Shown here piece after piece: positions 16,986 to 25,587 of a DNA stretch of 53,581 nt. The notes beneath the pieces are model-generated. The model worked only from the letters and a program-made list of their open reading frames with translations, did not search any database and was not told the origin of the DNA. The stretch is from Gammaproteobacteria bacterium (GTDB lineage: Bacteria > Pseudomonadota > Gammaproteobacteria > HyVt-429): assembly GCA_013152415.1 (NCBI GenBank), contig JAADGI010000004.1:1-53581 (forward strand), written 5' to 3'. Each line of letters begins with the position of its first letter. The stretch's first letter is position 1. A program made the position numbers and the translations under genes.

Positions 16986-17805
16986 TCAGCAAACAGTTGC
17001 TATCTTTGGGCTAATAGCATCTGTATCTGAGGCAAGAAACTTAAAGTTTTTTGTCGTTGGCGCAACTGCACGGGATCTTGTATTGCAGCATGGATTTGGT
17101 ATTGAAGCGCGTCGAGCTACCAGAGACATCGATTTGGCGGTACAAGTGTCAAATTGGGATGAATTTGAAGCGCTTAAAATGGGGCTAATTAAAACAGGTA
17201 GTTTTGCCAAAACAAGGATGACACAGAGATTGCAGTATCAAGAAACAATGCCAGTCGATATTGTGCCATTTGGTGCAATTAAAGAGGCGGATGGAACAAT
17301 AAGTTGGCCACCGAAACATGTAATTCGCATGAATATACTTGGCTTTGAGGATGCCTATCAGGATGCAATGCAGATCAGGTTGAGCTTGGAGCCATCTTTG
17401 GAAATTTTAGTGGCCTCACCATCATCGTTGGCTGCGCTAAAGCTATTAGCCTGGAACGACAGAGCACCAGCTAACACGAGAGATGCGATTGATCTGAATT
17501 TCATTACCCGTAATTATCTTGATGCCGGTAACAATGAAAGGTTGCATGATGAACATGCAGATTTGCTTGATGATGACTTTGATTATGTTGTTACCGGCGC
17601 AAGATTGTTGGGAAGGGATATCGCCAATATATTGGGCGTAGAAAGCATCACGGTGCTAAAAAAGATTCTTAAGGAACAGACGAGAGAAGCAGACAGATAT
17701 CCGCTCGTAGAAGACATGACAAGAGCTGGTGCAGGCGATCAATTTGAAGAAAATCTGGAACTTCTTAAAGCCTTTAAACAAGGTGTAACTGATATTACAG
17801 GCTGA
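16948..17805 (+). CDS. AbiEii/AbiGii-like nucleotidyltransferase toxin
   Basis: A 285-residue protein with a polymerase-beta-like nucleotidyltransferase core. It has 'FFVVGATARDLVL' (35-47) and the metal-binding Asp pair in TRDIDLAV (Asp60, Asp62), with a further acidic strand in 'MPVDIVPFG'. AbiEii toxins of this superfamily use nucleotides to modify a target, some adding pyrimidines to tRNA acceptor ends; the target here is unknown. ATG at 16948 gives a 38-base overlap with the antitoxin-like gene, implying tight coupling. It is immediately followed by the restriction-modification genes. Confidence 0.8.
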   Translation: MRRKLLDISGKIDQQTVAIFGLIASVSEARNLKFFVVGATARDLVLQHGFGIEARRATRDIDLAVQVSNWDEFEALKMGLIKTGSFAKTRMTQRLQYQETMPVDIVPFGAIKEADGTISWPPKHVIRMNILGFEDAYQDAMQIRLSLEPSLEILVASPSSLAALKLLAWNDRAPANTRDAIDLNFITRNYLDAGNNERLHDEHADLLDDDFDYVVTGARLLGRDIANILGVESITVLKKILKEQTREADRYPLVEDMTRAGAGDQFEENLELLKAFKQGVTDITG

Positions 17806-17840
17806 TACATATAAACGGATAAGGTTTACAAAATAGCTAT

Positions 17841-19979
17841 ATGAACAAAGAACAACTCAAACAACTCGAAGACGAACTTTGGTCTGCCGCTGACAATCTC
17901 CGCGCCAATTCCGATTTGAAAGCCTCGGAATACGGCACGCCCGTCCTCGGTCTGATCTTCCTAAAGTTCGCGGACATTAATTACCGCCGGCACGAAGATG
18001 CTATTCAGGCTGAGTTCGACAAGCTCAAAGGCGGCCGTCGCGAAAAACCGATTCACGAAATCGCGGTCACCAGGTGCGGCTTCTACCTTCCCGACCACGC
18101 CCGCTACCGCTACCTGCTCGATCTGCCTGAAGATCAGGACATCGCCAAGGCGCTCGAAGCGGCGATGGAATCAATCGAGAAGTACAAGCCCGAGCTCGAC
18201 GGCAGCCTGCCCAAGGACGAGTACTACCGGCTCACCCGCACCGAGCAGATGAAGACGCTGCCATTCGATCTGCTCCGGCAGTTCGATAACATTCCGGATG
18301 ACACGACCGGCGATATTTTCGGTCACATCTACGAATACTTTCTCGGCAAGTTCGCGTTAGCCGAAGGGCAGGGCGGCGGAACCTTCTTTACGCCCCGCTC
18401 GGTGGTTCGTCTTATGGTCGAGATCATTGAGCCCCACGGCGGCACGGTCTTCGATCCGGCCTGCGGCTCGGGCGGTATGTTCGTGCAGTCGGCGCAGTTT
18501 ATCGAAGAGCACCGCAAGGACTTGGAAGCGCAGGGTACCGACACCAGCGTGTTTGTGTCAGGGCAGGAGAAAGAGAGCGAAACCGTCAAGCTGGCCCGCA
18601 TGAACCTCGCAGTCAATGGTCTACGCGGCGAGATCCGTCAGGGCATCACGTACTACGAGGATCATTTTCAGTCGTTGGGCAAGTTCGACTACGTGCTCGC
18701 CAATCCCCCGTTCAACGTGGACGAGGTCTCGCTGTCCTCAGTCGAGAAAGACCCTCGCTTCAACACCTACGGTATCCCGCGCAGGAAGACCAGGGCTAAG
18801 AAATCAGAGCAGGGCAAGGAAACCGTCCCTAACGCCAATTACCTCTGGATTAATCTCTTCGCCACCTCGCTCAAGGAACCGGAGGGCGAGGGCTCGAACA
18901 AAACAGGGGGTGGACGCGCCGCCCTCGTCATGGCCAATTCTGCCTCCGACGCCCGTCACTCCGAGGCCGACATCCGCCAGACTCTTATCGAGAACAACCT
19001 CATCTATGGCATGCTCACGCTGCCGTCGAACATGTTCTATACCGTCACCCTCCCGGCCACTCTCTGGTTCTTCGACAAGGGCCAAAAGAATAATGACCCC
19101 GGCGATAACAAAATCCTCTTCATCGACGCCCGCAACATCTTCACCCAGATAGACCGCGCCCACCGCGAGTTCTCCGCAGAACAGATTCAGAACATCGCCA
19201 TCATCAGCCGCCTGCACAAAGGCCGCCGTGGCGAATTCCTCTCCCTCATCGACGGATACTTCGCTTCCGGCATGGAGCGCCTCGCCGAGAACAAGACCCA
19301 GGTGGCACCGGTTTCGGCGCAAATCCTCGAAGTCCTCGACGACAAAGTGGGCAAGGACGCCGTCGCCAGTCTGGTGAAAACCTGGGACGACCTCGCTCCG
19401 CTTGAAAAAGCCTACGCCGCCTACCAGAAGAAGAACGGCCCTATCGATAACAAGCCAGCCACAGTGAAAAAGAAGAACACCGCCCAGCAGAAACTGCGTA
19501 CCACCTTCGATCCCTTCTTTACCCAGCTGCACGACTGCCTCAAGCAGATCGACAAGGCTGTGCGCCGCCACGAAAAAACCTTCGCGGAAAAGTTGAAGGA
19601 AGTGGGCAAACGCCAGACCGCCAGCCGCGCCACCAGGCAACTCAAGGCCGCCCTCAAAGCCCTGCATGTCGAGGTGAAGAACGCGGAAAGCTTCTTCGTT
19701 CACATCCACTGGCTGCAGGAACGCTTCCCCGAGGCGAAATACGAAGACGTCACCGGCTTGTGCAAACTGGCTGACCTCGACGAGATCAAGGAGCAGGACT
19801 ACTCGCTCAATCCGGGGCGTTATGTCGGCGTAGTGATTGAGGAGGATGGTAAGACAGAGGAAGAATTCTTGCAGAACATCTGGGACCTAAATGAGCAACT
19901 CACGGCTTTGACCTCTGACGCTGCCAAGCTTTGCACGGTTATTGATTCCAACATCTCGAAAATCTCGGAGGGCGCATGA
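17841..19979 (+). CDS. hsdM: Type I restriction-modification DNA methyltransferase subunit M
   Basis: A 712-residue N6-adenine methyltransferase subunit. The HsdM N-terminal helical domain covers about 1-150. The SAM site follows, with FTPRSVVRLMVE and 'VFDPACGSGGMFVQSA', and the catalytic NPPF motif lies in 'YVLANPPFNVDE' near residue 290. The C-terminal 200 residues form a Lys/Glu-rich, probably coiled-coil extension, making it longer than classic EcoKI HsdM (529). Its stop overlaps the hsdS ATG. It methylates the host recognition site and forms M2S and R2M2S complexes. GC content rises here relative to the AbiE pair, suggesting the two modules have different origins. Confidence 0.95.
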   Translation: MNKEQLKQLEDELWSAADNLRANSDLKASEYGTPVLGLIFLKFADINYRRHEDAIQAEFDKLKGGRREKPIHEIAVTRCGFYLPDHARYRYLLDLPEDQDIAKALEAAMESIEKYKPELDGSLPKDEYYRLTRTEQMKTLPFDLLRQFDNIPDDTTGDIFGHIYEYFLGKFALAEGQGGGTFFTPRSVVRLMVEIIEPHGGTVFDPACGSGGMFVQSAQFIEEHRKDLEAQGTDTSVFVSGQEKESETVKLARMNLAVNGLRGEIRQGITYYEDHFQSLGKFDYVLANPPFNVDEVSLSSVEKDPRFNTYGIPRRKTRAKKSEQGKETVPNANYLWINLFATSLKEPEGEGSNKTGGGRAALVMANSASDARHSEADIRQTLIENNLIYGMLTLPSNMFYTVTLPATLWFFDKGQKNNDPGDNKILFIDARNIFTQIDRAHREFSAEQIQNIAIISRLHKGRRGEFLSLIDGYFASGMERLAENKTQVAPVSAQILEVLDDKVGKDAVASLVKTWDDLAPLEKAYAAYQKKNGPIDNKPATVKKKNTAQQKLRTTFDPFFTQLHDCLKQIDKAVRRHEKTFAEKLKEVGKRQTASRATRQLKAALKALHVEVKNAESFFVHIHWLQERFPEAKYEDVTGLCKLADLDEIKEQDYSLNPGRYVGVVIEEDGKTEEEFLQNIWDLNEQLTALTSDAAKLCTVIDSNISKISEGA

Positions 19980-20416
19980 AGAGATGGTGTGATGTGCCTT
20001 TTGCTGATCTTCTCGTCGAAAGCCGCGACGGCGAATGGGGGAAAGGTGAACCGGAAGTCGGCCATACAGAAGCGGTTGTCATTCGCGGGACGGACTTTGC
20101 TGGTGTAAACGACCCGGAGCAGAGTCTGCCTCATCGGTGGATCAAAAACCATTTGGTCGAGCGCAAAAAACTTCGACCGGGTGACATTGTCTTCGAGATG
20201 GCAGGAGGCACTTCCACACAATCAACCGGTAGAAGCGCTCTACTGAAGCCAGGCCTTTCGAGCACAACGCACCTCTTCCTGCGGTATGTGCCAGCTTCAG
20301 TCGCCACTTACGTCTCGACCTTTCGAGGTTCTGCCCAGAGTTCATTTACTATCTTCTTCAAAGCCTGCATCGCTCCGGCTACATGGGTGTATTTCACATT
20401 CAACATACCGGAGTAG
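19976..20416 (+). pseudogene. hsdS: Type I specificity subunit HsdS, N-terminal part (frameshifted)
   Basis: This frame encodes the first target-recognition domain: 'VVIRGTDFAGVNDPEQ', 'LRPGDIVFEMAGGTSTQSTG' and LSSTTHLFLRYVP are typical of HsdS. After about codon 105 the frame loses similarity and runs to a stop at 20416. The expected continuation ('CPEFIYYLLQSLHRSGYMG') reads in another frame at about 20326-20385. No long homopolymer marks the switch, so simple-repeat phase variation is not supported. It could be real decay, an indel, or an assembly error. Confidence 0.8.
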
Positions 20417-21297
20417 CTCGATTCCAGTATTCGTCATTTAAGAAGCACACCGTTCTCAAAATTCCGGAGCTTCTCCTCCAGCGAAAGATTGCCGCGATTC
20501 TGACTGCCTACGATGACCTGATCGAGACCAACAAGCGCTGCATCGCCCTGCTAGAAAAGATGGCCGAGGAACTCTACCGCGAATGGTTCGGCCGCATGCG
20601 CTTCCCCGGACACCAAAACACCAAGTTCGTCAAAGGCGTGCCGGAGGGGTGGGAGTTTGATCGTATCAACACACTCGTCGACTTCCTCTCCGGTTACTCA
20701 TTCAAGAGTGATACCTACGTTACTGGCGGTAGATTCGGCATAGTGACCATCAAGAATGTTCACGATGGAACCTTTATTCCAGACTGCAGTGACTCTGTGG
20801 ACGAAGTGCCCTCAAACATGAAGCGTCACTGCGTTCTTACTAAGGGAGATATCCTACTTTCCCTTACTGGAAACGTCGGCCGTGTGTGTAGGGTCTACGG
20901 AACTAACGGATTACTCAATCAGCGGGTAGCGAAACTGAATCCACTCCGAGAAAATAGCGGATGTTACATCTATTGCTTTTTTCGACAGCCAAGCCTGCTG
21001 ACCTTTAGTGAAATGATTGCTACGGGTGCTGCCCAGCAAAACTTGAGTCCAGTAAAGTTGGGCAATCAAAAAACCGTGATTCCACCCAGTGAACTCCTTC
21101 AGCAGTTTGAATCGAATGTTCGACCATTATTTGAGCAATCGTCATTGCTTTTGGAATTAAATCTCACTCTAACTAAAACTCGTGACCTCCTCATCCCGCG
21201 CCTGATCTCCGGCAAGCTGTCGGTCGAAGACCTCGACATCCAGTTCCCACCGAGCATGCAGGATGCGTCGGCTGAACCCGCGGTCGCACATGCCTAA
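20383..21297 (+). CDS. hsdS: Type I specificity subunit HsdS, C-terminal part
   Basis: A 304-residue segment holding the end of the first recognition domain ('GVFHIQHTGVARFQYSSFKK'), the conserved central helix 'QRKIAAILTAYDDLIETNKR' and the second recognition domain. It ends with the conserved terminal repeat 'LLIPRLISGKLSVEDLDIQ'. ATG 20383 is merely the first start codon after the frame change, so whether it is translated alone is unknown. Half-length HsdS proteins can dimerise in some systems, so partial function is possible. The last codons overlap the hsdR ATG. Confidence 0.8.
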   Translation: MGVFHIQHTGVARFQYSSFKKHTVLKIPELLLQRKIAAILTAYDDLIETNKRCIALLEKMAEELYREWFGRMRFPGHQNTKFVKGVPEGWEFDRINTLVDFLSGYSFKSDTYVTGGRFGIVTIKNVHDGTFIPDCSDSVDEVPSNMKRHCVLTKGDILLSLTGNVGRVCRVYGTNGLLNQRVAKLNPLRENSGCYIYCFFRQPSLLTFSEMIATGAAQQNLSPVKLGNQKTVIPPSELLQQFESNVRPLFEQSSLLLELNLTLTKTRDLLIPRLISGKLSVEDLDIQFPPSMQDASAEPAVAHA

Positions 21298-24200
21298 CTT
21301 CATATCGGAAGACGATATCGAGCAGGCGATGGTGCAACGTCTGCAGGATGACTATGACTACGACACGCTGAATTGCTACACCACCGATCCGGCGGACCTA
21401 AACGATGGCTCCGGGCGCACGGACAAGCGCGACGTCATCCTGCATGACCGCCTGAAGGCAGCGGCTATCGCATTGAACCCGGAGATTCCCGAATCTGCAA
21501 TTGATGGCGCGCTCAAGCAGCTGTGTAATAAGCGTCAGGTGATGTCCTTGATCGCCGCCAATCGCGAAGTGGATGGCCTGATTCGCGATGGTGCGCGGGT
21601 TCAGTTTAAAGACGCGCAGGGCCGCACCCGCAAGGAGCGGATCAGGCTTATCGACTTTAGCGACCCCACCTCACCGCACAACCAGTTCCTCGCCGTCACC
21701 CAGCTGTGGATACAGAGCACGGGGGCTGCGGCCAAGGCGGGCTATCGGCGCCCCGATATTCTGCTCTACATCAACGGGTTGCCGCTGGTGTTTATCGAGC
21801 TGAAGAACTCGACTATCAAACTGCGTACGGCCTATGACGACAACCTGACCAACTACAAGGCAGACATCCCCCAGCTGTTTCTTGCCAACGCGCTGTGCGT
21901 GTTCTCCAATGGCATCGAAACCCGCGTCGGTAGCCTGACTGCTGAGTGGGAGTATTTCTTCCACTGGCTTCGGCCCGACGACGAGAAGGAGAAGATTAGG
22001 CGCGAGCAGATCCGCGAAAATGGTACCAGCGCGGAACGTTTTCTCGCTGGCCTCTGCCCGCATGACAAGTTGCTCGACTACGTCGAGAACTTCGTCATCT
22101 ACCATAATGAGACGCAGAAGATTATCGCCCAAAATCACCAGTTCATCGGCGTGAACAAGGGCTTCGACAAGTTCCTGCGTCGCGAGAAATTCGGCGGTAA
22201 GCTCGGTGTCTTCTGGCACACCCAGGGGTCCGGTAAGAGCTTCTCTATGATCTTCTATGCCCGGAAAATCTTCCGTAAATGCAAGGGCAATTACAGTTTC
22301 GTCGTGATCACCGATCGTGACGATCTAGACGGGCAGATTTACCGCAACTTTCTTAATACCGGCACCGTCAAAAAGGCCGACACCGCCCAGCCGAAGAACA
22401 GTGAGCAGATGCGGACCTTCCTTGGCCAGAACAAGCGGCTGGTGTTTACACTGATCCAGAAATTCCGCTGGCCGAAGGGTAAGGCTTATCCGCTGCTTTC
22501 AGATCGCGACGACATTATCGTGATCGTCGATGAAGCCCACCGCACCCAATACAAGTCGCTGGCCGAAAATATGCGCGCTGGTTTGCCCAACGCTCAGTAT
22601 CTGGCCTTCACAGGTACACCGCTGCTGGGCCGGGACCGGAAGACCAACGAATGGTTCGGTGACTATGTTTCGGAGTACAACTTCAGCCAGTCGATGGACG
22701 ATGGCGCCACCGTGCCGCTCTTTTATAAAAAGCGCGTGCCCAAGGTGTTGAACCAGAACGAGGATCTGAGCGAGGAATTCTGTGAGATTCTTGAAGACGA
22801 GAATCTCGACGACGCACAGCAGGAAAAACTTGAGCGCAAATTTGCCAGCGAGCTCGAGGTGATCAAGCGGGATGACCGCCTTGAAACCATTGCCGAGGAT
22901 ATCGTCTACCACTTCCCGCGTCGTGGTTACCTTGGCAAAGGCATGATGATTACCGTGGACAAGTTCACGGCCGTGAAGATGTACGACAAAGTGCAGCGAC
23001 TCTGGAAAGAGGAGATTAAATCGCTACGTGGCGAGCTTAAGAATTCAAAGGACGAGATTCATAAAGCCCGTCTTAAGAGAATGATCGACTATATGCGCAA
23101 GGCCGATATGGCGGTGGTCGTCAGCGCCGAGAACGGCGAAGAGGCAAAGTTCGACGAGCAGAATCTCGATATTCGGCCTCATCGCAAGTGCATGGTGCAG
23201 GTCGACGGGCACGGCCATGATATAGAGTACAACTTCAAAGACCCCGAGCATCCGTTGCAGCTGGTGTTTGTCTGCGCCATGTGGCTGACAGGTTTCGATG
23301 CACCCACCGTGTCGACACTGTACCTCGATAAACCGCAGAAAGACCACACGTTGATGCAGACCATCGCCCGTGCCAACCGCGTGAGTTCCTATAGAATCAA
23401 CGGCGTTGAGAAAAAGAACGGTGAGATTGTCGACTACTACGGGGTCATCGGGCGGCTGAAAAAAGCCATCAAGGACTACGGCCAGGGGGATGAAGGGACA
23501 GACGACCCGCCGGTCAAAGACAAAGACGAACTATTCAGCCTGCTTGACGAGGCGATTGAGCAGGGCAGAGCATTCTGCGTCGAGCGGGACATCGATATTG
23601 ATGAGGCGCTGACATCCGGCGATGTCTTCACCAAGGTGGGGCTGTTTCAAACCTGGGCGGACACGCTGCTGGCGAGAGATGAATGGCGCAAGTCTTTCAA
23701 GGTGTATGAAAACACCATCACGGCACTCTACGAGGCGAACAAGCCCGAGATTCTGGGCCAGCCGGTGGTGCGTAAAGTGGCTGTGTTCCAGTATTTGCGT
23801 GGTGTAGTCGACAGTATCATCCAGCAGCAGGACATTGACTCAGCCGTCAAGAAGATCAACGAACTGCTCGATGAAAGCGTTATCGTTGACGATGCGAACT
23901 TTAATGCGGTCAAGGAAGAGAAAGGTGGCTGGAAAATCAAACAGAAAGGCCAGACCTGGGATTTGAGTAAGATTGACTTCGACAAGCTGAAAGAGGATTT
24001 CAAACAGACAACTTACAAAAATATTGAGATCGCCGATCTTCGGGCGTTTCTCGAGAAGAAGCTGAATGATATGCTCAATCAGAATCGTACTCGACGCGAC
24101 TTTGCCGAACGCCTGCAAGAGATTATCGATAACTACAATGCCGGTAGTACATCAGCGGATGCCGACTACGCCGAGCTGGTGAAGTTTGCGCAGGATATGA

Positions 24201-24544
24201 AAGATGAAGACGAGCGCCACGTTCGGGAAGGCCTTACCGAGGATGAACTGGAGATCTACGACCTGCTATGCAAGGATAAGATGACCAAGCCTGAGGAGAA
24301 GAAAGTTCGCCTGGCCGCCAAGGCCCTGCTGAAGCGGCTGACCGAGGAGACCCCGAGAGTTCTTGTGCAGGACTGGTACAAAGATAGCCAGACGCGTCTT
24401 ACCGTGCGTGATGAGGTGGGCGCTGTTCTGGATAAGCACCTGCCCGAAGAGAGCTACGACAAAGATCTCTTTACAGAGAAGCGTGACAGAATTTTCGAGC
24501 TAACCCTCGATCTCGCGATTAATCATCAACGGTGGGCAGCATGA
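21290..24544 (+). CDS. hsdR: Type I restriction endonuclease subunit R
   Basis: A 1084-residue motor/nuclease subunit. The N-terminal PD-(D/E)xK nuclease reads 'RRPDILLYINGLPLVFIELK' (Asp, then Glu-x-Lys). The SF2 translocase has Walker A in TQGSGKSFSM, DEAH in 'VIVDEAHRTQYKSLAENM', 'AFTGTPLLG' and motif VI in 'LMQTIARANRVS'. The C-terminal helical region assembles with HsdM/S. It cleaves unmodified DNA after ATP-driven translocation. ATG at 21290 overlaps the hsdS stop; an earlier ATG at 21263 gives an unconserved leader. All catalytic motifs look intact, so restriction would depend on whether hsdS works. Confidence 0.95.
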   Translation: MPNFISEDDIEQAMVQRLQDDYDYDTLNCYTTDPADLNDGSGRTDKRDVILHDRLKAAAIALNPEIPESAIDGALKQLCNKRQVMSLIAANREVDGLIRDGARVQFKDAQGRTRKERIRLIDFSDPTSPHNQFLAVTQLWIQSTGAAAKAGYRRPDILLYINGLPLVFIELKNSTIKLRTAYDDNLTNYKADIPQLFLANALCVFSNGIETRVGSLTAEWEYFFHWLRPDDEKEKIRREQIRENGTSAERFLAGLCPHDKLLDYVENFVIYHNETQKIIAQNHQFIGVNKGFDKFLRREKFGGKLGVFWHTQGSGKSFSMIFYARKIFRKCKGNYSFVVITDRDDLDGQIYRNFLNTGTVKKADTAQPKNSEQMRTFLGQNKRLVFTLIQKFRWPKGKAYPLLSDRDDIIVIVDEAHRTQYKSLAENMRAGLPNAQYLAFTGTPLLGRDRKTNEWFGDYVSEYNFSQSMDDGATVPLFYKKRVPKVLNQNEDLSEEFCEILEDENLDDAQQEKLERKFASELEVIKRDDRLETIAEDIVYHFPRRGYLGKGMMITVDKFTAVKMYDKVQRLWKEEIKSLRGELKNSKDEIHKARLKRMIDYMRKADMAVVVSAENGEEAKFDEQNLDIRPHRKCMVQVDGHGHDIEYNFKDPEHPLQLVFVCAMWLTGFDAPTVSTLYLDKPQKDHTLMQTIARANRVSSYRINGVEKKNGEIVDYYGVIGRLKKAIKDYGQGDEGTDDPPVKDKDELFSLLDEAIEQGRAFCVERDIDIDEALTSGDVFTKVGLFQTWADTLLARDEWRKSFKVYENTITALYEANKPEILGQPVVRKVAVFQYLRGVVDSIIQQQDIDSAVKKINELLDESVIVDDANFNAVKEEKGGWKIKQKGQTWDLSKIDFDKLKEDFKQTTYKNIEIADLRAFLEKKLNDMLNQNRTRRDFAERLQEIIDNYNAGSTSADADYAELVKFAQDMKDEDERHVREGLTEDELEIYDLLCKDKMTKPEEKKVRLAAKALLKRLTEETPRVLVQDWYKDSQTRLTVRDEVGAVLDKHLPEESYDKDLFTEKRDRIFELTLDLAINHQRWAA

Positions 24545-24562
24545 TCATCATCCTTCTCACAT

Positions 24563-24595
24563 TTATGTAGAACACCCCCCGAATTATGTAGAACA
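24563..24595. repeat. Direct repeat at island right end
   Basis: TTATGTAGAACA occurs at 24563-24574 and again at 24584-24595, exactly two helical turns apart, between hsdR and tRNA-Asn. Such paired motifs can be protein-binding sites of a lost recombinase or transposase. No gene for one remains. Confidence 0.5.
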
Positions 24596-24650
24596 TCACT
24601 AATCGCTAATGCACCACTGTGCTGTAACCATTAGAACTAGAAAGGAAATT

Positions 24651-24726
24651 TGGCTCCCCAGCCCGGGCTCGAACCAGGGACAAGCTGATTAACAGTCAGC
24701 TGCTCTACCAACTGAGCTACTGGGGA
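24651..24726 (-). tRNA. tRNA-Asn (GUU)
   Basis: A 76-base cloverleaf on the minus strand: acceptor stem TCCCCAG/CTGGGGA, D arm GCTCAGTTGGTAGAGC, anticodon GTT in CTGTTAA, T arm with GGTTCGAGCCC, discriminator G and an encoded CCA. It is complete and should be functional. Its 3' end faces the defence island, and a degraded 3' copy lies at 15653-15700. Confidence 0.97.
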
Positions 24727-24790
24727 ATAGCGGAACGCGGATGGTACTGAGGCCCGGCGGGGGGGTCAAGTTAGAATTGCTGATCTTGGC

Positions 24791-25411
24791 CTAGGGACAC
24801 GCCAGGGCATCACCTCCCGCTTTGAGATGACTGGTCCGGACCCTCCCGGTGCGGTGAAGGATGATGGCGCGGGCCTGGGAGGCTCCCCGGTCATCGCAAA
24901 AGGTGAAGGTGCCGTTACGGTTCCAGGTCCAGCCGGTGGGGTAGTAGGAGAGATTACGGGATGAACCGAAGGCGCGAAAGCGTATATCGAGACCGGGGCC
25001 CAGGGCGGTACGCTGGTGCAAAATGGTCTCATCCTCGTCCACCTTGCGATTGACATTGAGGTCTTTGAACACGATCCAACCCACCTCCCATTGGGGCGTT
25101 GAGCCGCATTGCCGGCCATCGAGGCTTTGGCAGACGGTGATGACTTCGGAGTTGCTGATCGCCAGCGTTCTGGCCAAGTGCAGATCATGGACCAGTTGAT
25201 TCATATTTGTGCTTAAACGCGCACTCAAGATGGCATCCCGAAAGCTGGGCGCAGCGATTGCCAACAGGATGCTGGTAATACTCAAAGTGACGGCCATTTC
25301 AATCAGGGTATAGCCGAACAGGTGGGGAAGTCGCCCTGGAGCGACAGGGGTACAGACCGTAGAATAGGGGCCGTTTTCACGGCGAGCCGAGCGAAGACCT
25401 AAGGGTTTCAT
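24791..25411 (-). CDS. GspH/FimT-type pseudopilin
   Basis: A 206-residue type IV pilin-like protein. The prepilin cleavage context is LFG|YTLIEMAV with Glu at +5, followed by a 20-residue hydrophobic helix 'MAVTLSITSILLAIAAPSF'. The leader is unusually long (about 33 residues) and +1 is Tyr instead of Phe/Met. The C-terminal domain matches GspH/FimT ('NQLVHDLHLARTLAISN', then 'VTVCQS'). ATG at 25411 has a perfect AGGAGGTGACC site. No other pilus genes are nearby, so it probably serves a type IV pilus or type II secretion machine encoded elsewhere. Confidence 0.88.
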   Translation of the reverse strand: MKPLGLRSARRENGPYSTVCTPVAPGRLPHLFGYTLIEMAVTLSITSILLAIAAPSFRDAILSARLSTNMNQLVHDLHLARTLAISNSEVITVCQSLDGRQCGSTPQWEVGWIVFKDLNVNRKVDEDETILHQRTALGPGLDIRFRAFGSSRNLSYYPTGWTWNRNGTFTFCDDRGASQARAIILHRTGRVRTSHLKAGGDALACP

Positions 25412-25587
25412 GGTCACCTCCTTGTGCCATGTCAGGTGCATGTGGATCCGGGCAAAGACCCAACCAGGCATCCTAGCCCAGAGTGGCCACGGGCTGTCAG
25501 GCACCGTGGACTTGGTGATTATATCCTAAAACTGTGATGCGAGGCTTGCTCGGGGGCCGGGGCGAACAACCCACCCAGAGCTGCAGT

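Noticed and set aside
18804..19709. Long minus-strand open frame opposite hsdM (301 codons)
   Set aside because: A shadow of the hsdM frame: hsdM shows intact conserved motifs, while the reverse frame has no family features or start signal.
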